Shown here one piece after another: positions 39,980-42,008 of a DNA stretch of 42,008 nt. The notes beneath the pieces are model-generated. The model did no database searches and had not been told where the DNA came from. It was given only the letters and a program-made list of their open reading frames with translations. How positions within the stretch are numbered: position 1 is the stretch's first letter; every line of letters starts with the position of its first letter. This DNA comes from Porticoccaceae bacterium (GTDB lineage: Bacteria; Pseudomonadota; Gammaproteobacteria; Pseudomonadales; Porticoccaceae), in NCBI GenBank assembly GCA_024644585.1, contig JAHEHM010000014.1, positions 20,324 through 62,331 on the forward strand, written 5' to 3'. Both the position numbers and the translations under genes were made by a program.

Positions 39980-42008
39980 ATGCGCCTTAAATCAATTAAA
40001 TTAGCTGGGTTCAAATCTTTCGTTGACCCAACCAACGCGCAGTTCCCCAGTAACCTCTGTGCAGTTGTCGGCCCCAATGGTTGTGGTAAATCTAATATTA
40101 TTGATGCGGTGCGTTGGGTAATGGGCGAAAGCTCTGCTAAAAATCTGCGCGGCGAGTCGATGTCTGACGTTATCTTCAATGGTTCAGGTGCGCGCAAGCC
40201 AGTAGGTCAGGCCTCTATTGAGTTAATTTTCGATAACTCTGATGGGCGTATTGTCGGTGAATATGCCTCCTACAATGAAATTGCCATTAAGCGTAAGGTT
40301 ACTCGAGATGGTACAGCTAACTATTACCTCAATGGTAATAAGTGCCGTCGTCGTGATATTACGGATATCTTTTTAGGTACAGGTTTGGGTCCACGCAGTT
40401 ACGCGATTATTGAGCAGGGTATGATTTCTCGGCTAATCGAATCTAAGCCCGATGAATTGCGAGTTTATATTGAAGAAGCTGCCGGTATATCTAAATATAA
40501 AGAACGTCGCAGAGATACCGAATCGCGGATTAATCGAACCAAAGAAAACCTTGAGCGACTGACCGATATTCGCGATGAGTTAGGTCGTCAGTTAGGTCGA
40601 CTTGAGCGTCAGGCTAAGGCCGCTGAAAAATACGCTGAATACAAGAAGCAAGAACGTCAATTAACGGTTGAATTGTTAGCCTTGCGCTGGCGTGATTATG
40701 ACCAGTCTGGTCAACAGCAAAAGCAAATCATTGGCAAGCTTGAGCTTGAGCACGAAAAGCTGGTTACCGAGCGCAGTGGTTGCGATACCGCGATTGAAAA
40801 ATTGCGTGCTGACTTTACTCAAACCAGTGATGCATTTAATGAAATTCAAGCCAGTTTTTATAAGATTGGTGGTGAGGTTGCGCGCCTAGAGCAGGCCATT
40901 GAACACTCTCAGCAACGCGCCCAAGAATTAGATAAAGACCTTCAGCAGACCGAGCATAACTTTACTGAAGCCGAGCAACATCTGAATACAGATAAGCAAA
41001 AGGCCACTGGTTGGGAAGCTGAGCAGGCGGAGCTAGAGCCTCTATTGGTGACGGCACAGGCGGCAGAAAAAGCCTCTGCAGAGTTGTTGCAAACCGCTGA
41101 AACTGCGATGCAACAATGGCAGCAATCTTGGGATGAATTTACTCAGGCTGCAGCTGATCCACGTCAGCAGGCTGAGGTTCAGCAGTCAAAAATTCAGCAT
41201 GTAGAACAAATTTTACGTCGTCTTGATGAAAGGCGCGGTGCACTGGCAACAGAGGTCAGTCGCTTTCAGGACAGCCCTGCCGAGCAAGAAATGGCGGCAG
41301 TGCAGACTGAACTCACTGCAGTTGAAGCTTCGCGGGCTGATGTAGACAAAAAGCGCCAAGAACAGAGCGCAACTATCCAGTCATTGCGCGAGAAAGAAAA
41401 ACAAACTGCTGTTGATTACAACAGGCTTCGTAGTGAACAGCAGACTTTAAAGGGACGCGAAGCATCACTTGAAGCGCTTCAGCAAGCGGCTAAGGGTGAT
41501 GAATCAGAAAGAAAATGGTTGGCTGACAAGGGCTTGGCAAATAAGCCTAGACTGGCTGATTCTGTGGTTCCAGCTAAGGGTTGGGAACTTGCGGTTGAGA
41601 CTGTTTTGGGCAGTTACTTACAGGCTATTGCAGTTGATGATGTGGTCGCCAGTATCGACTTATTAGATGACTTTAAGAAGGGCGAATTATTACTGATTAG
41701 TAAGGGCTCTGGTGCTAAAAACACGGCTGATAAGGGTCGCTTGCTCAGTGAGCTAGTCAAAGCAGAGGGCGTTGATGGCCTATTAGCCAATATCTATGCC
41801 GCCGATAATCTGGCTGATGCTTTGGCACTTCAGTCTAAACTTAGTCCAGTTGAATCAGTGGTTACCCCTGAGGGTATTTGGTTAGGAAATAACTGGTTGC
41901 GTGTGGCGCGTGATAAAGACGCCACTGCAGGCTTCTTGCAGCGCAAGCAAGAGCTGGAACAAATTGGCAAAAAGCTTTCTCAGGTTAATCAACAAATCGA
42001 GAAAACCG
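39980..42008 (+). CDS. smc: Chromosome segregation protein SMC (3' truncated by window edge)
   Basis: My translation from the ATG at 39980 reads MRLKSIKLAGFKSFVDPTNAQFPSNLCAVVGPNGCGKSNIIDAVRWVMGESSAKNLRGESMSDVIFNGS, followed by a coiled coil and hinge. No stop before the window end. Confidence 0.95.
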   Translation, partial: MRLKSIKLAGFKSFVDPTNAQFPSNLCAVVGPNGCGKSNIIDAVRWVMGESSAKNLRGESMSDVIFNGSGARKPVGQASIELIFDNSDGRIVGEYASYNEIAIKRKVTRDGTANYYLNGNKCRRRDITDIFLGTGLGPRSYAIIEQGMISRLIESKPDELRVYIEEAAGISKYKERRRDTESRINRTKENLERLTDIRDELGRQLGRLERQAKAAEKYAEYKKQERQLTVELLALRWRDYDQSGQQQKQIIGKLELEHEKLVTERSGCDTAIEKLRADFTQTSDAFNEIQASFYKIGGEVARLEQAIEHSQQRAQELDKDLQQTEHNFTEAEQHLNTDKQKATGWEAEQAELEPLLVTAQAAEKASAELLQTAETAMQQWQQSWDEFTQAAADPRQQAEVQQSKIQHVEQILRRLDERRGALATEVSRFQDSPAEQEMAAVQTELTAVEASRADVDKKRQEQSATIQSLREKEKQTAVDYNRLRSEQQTLKGREASLEALQQAAKGDESERKWLADKGLANKPRLADSVVPAKGWELAVETVLGSYLQAIAVDDVVASIDLLDDFKKGELLLISKGSGAKNTADKGRLLSELVKAEGVDGLLANIYAADNLADALALQSKLSPVESVVTPEGIWLGNNWLRVARDKDATAGFLQRKQELEQIGKKLSQVNQQIEKT

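Overview
The window is about 42 kb of a gammaproteobacterial chromosome, judged from gene content and Pseudomonas-like gene order. It is mostly conserved housekeeping DNA. Block 1 (1-16 kb): rhodanese, rsgA, orn, queG, nnr, tsaE, amiC-type amidase, mutL, miaA, hfq, hflX, hflK, hflC, hisZ, purA. Block 2 (16-19.9 kb): glycerate kinase-like protein, alkaline phosphatase lipoprotein, PDZ/M48 metalloprotease. Block 3 (about 19.9-23.3 kb): an AT-rich accessory segment. It holds two paralogous putative lipoproteins, a degenerate tRNA-Ile(CAU) copy, a 5'-truncated polymerase-palm-like ORF, an intact tRNA-Ile(CAU) and a 123-bp tandem repeat. Block 4 (23.3-32.2 kb): rpoD, dnaG, yqeY and rpsU on the minus strand, tsaD, folB and folK on the plus strand, then folM-like and cca on the minus strand. 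Block 5 (32.4-42 kb): a small acidic protein, ccmABCDEFGHI and the start of smc. The only clearly unusual region is 19.9-23.3 kb. I read it as the decayed remnant of an integrative element at the tRNA-Ile2 locus next to rpoD. I found no CRISPR array, no rRNA, no intact transposase or integrase, and no recognisable defence system.
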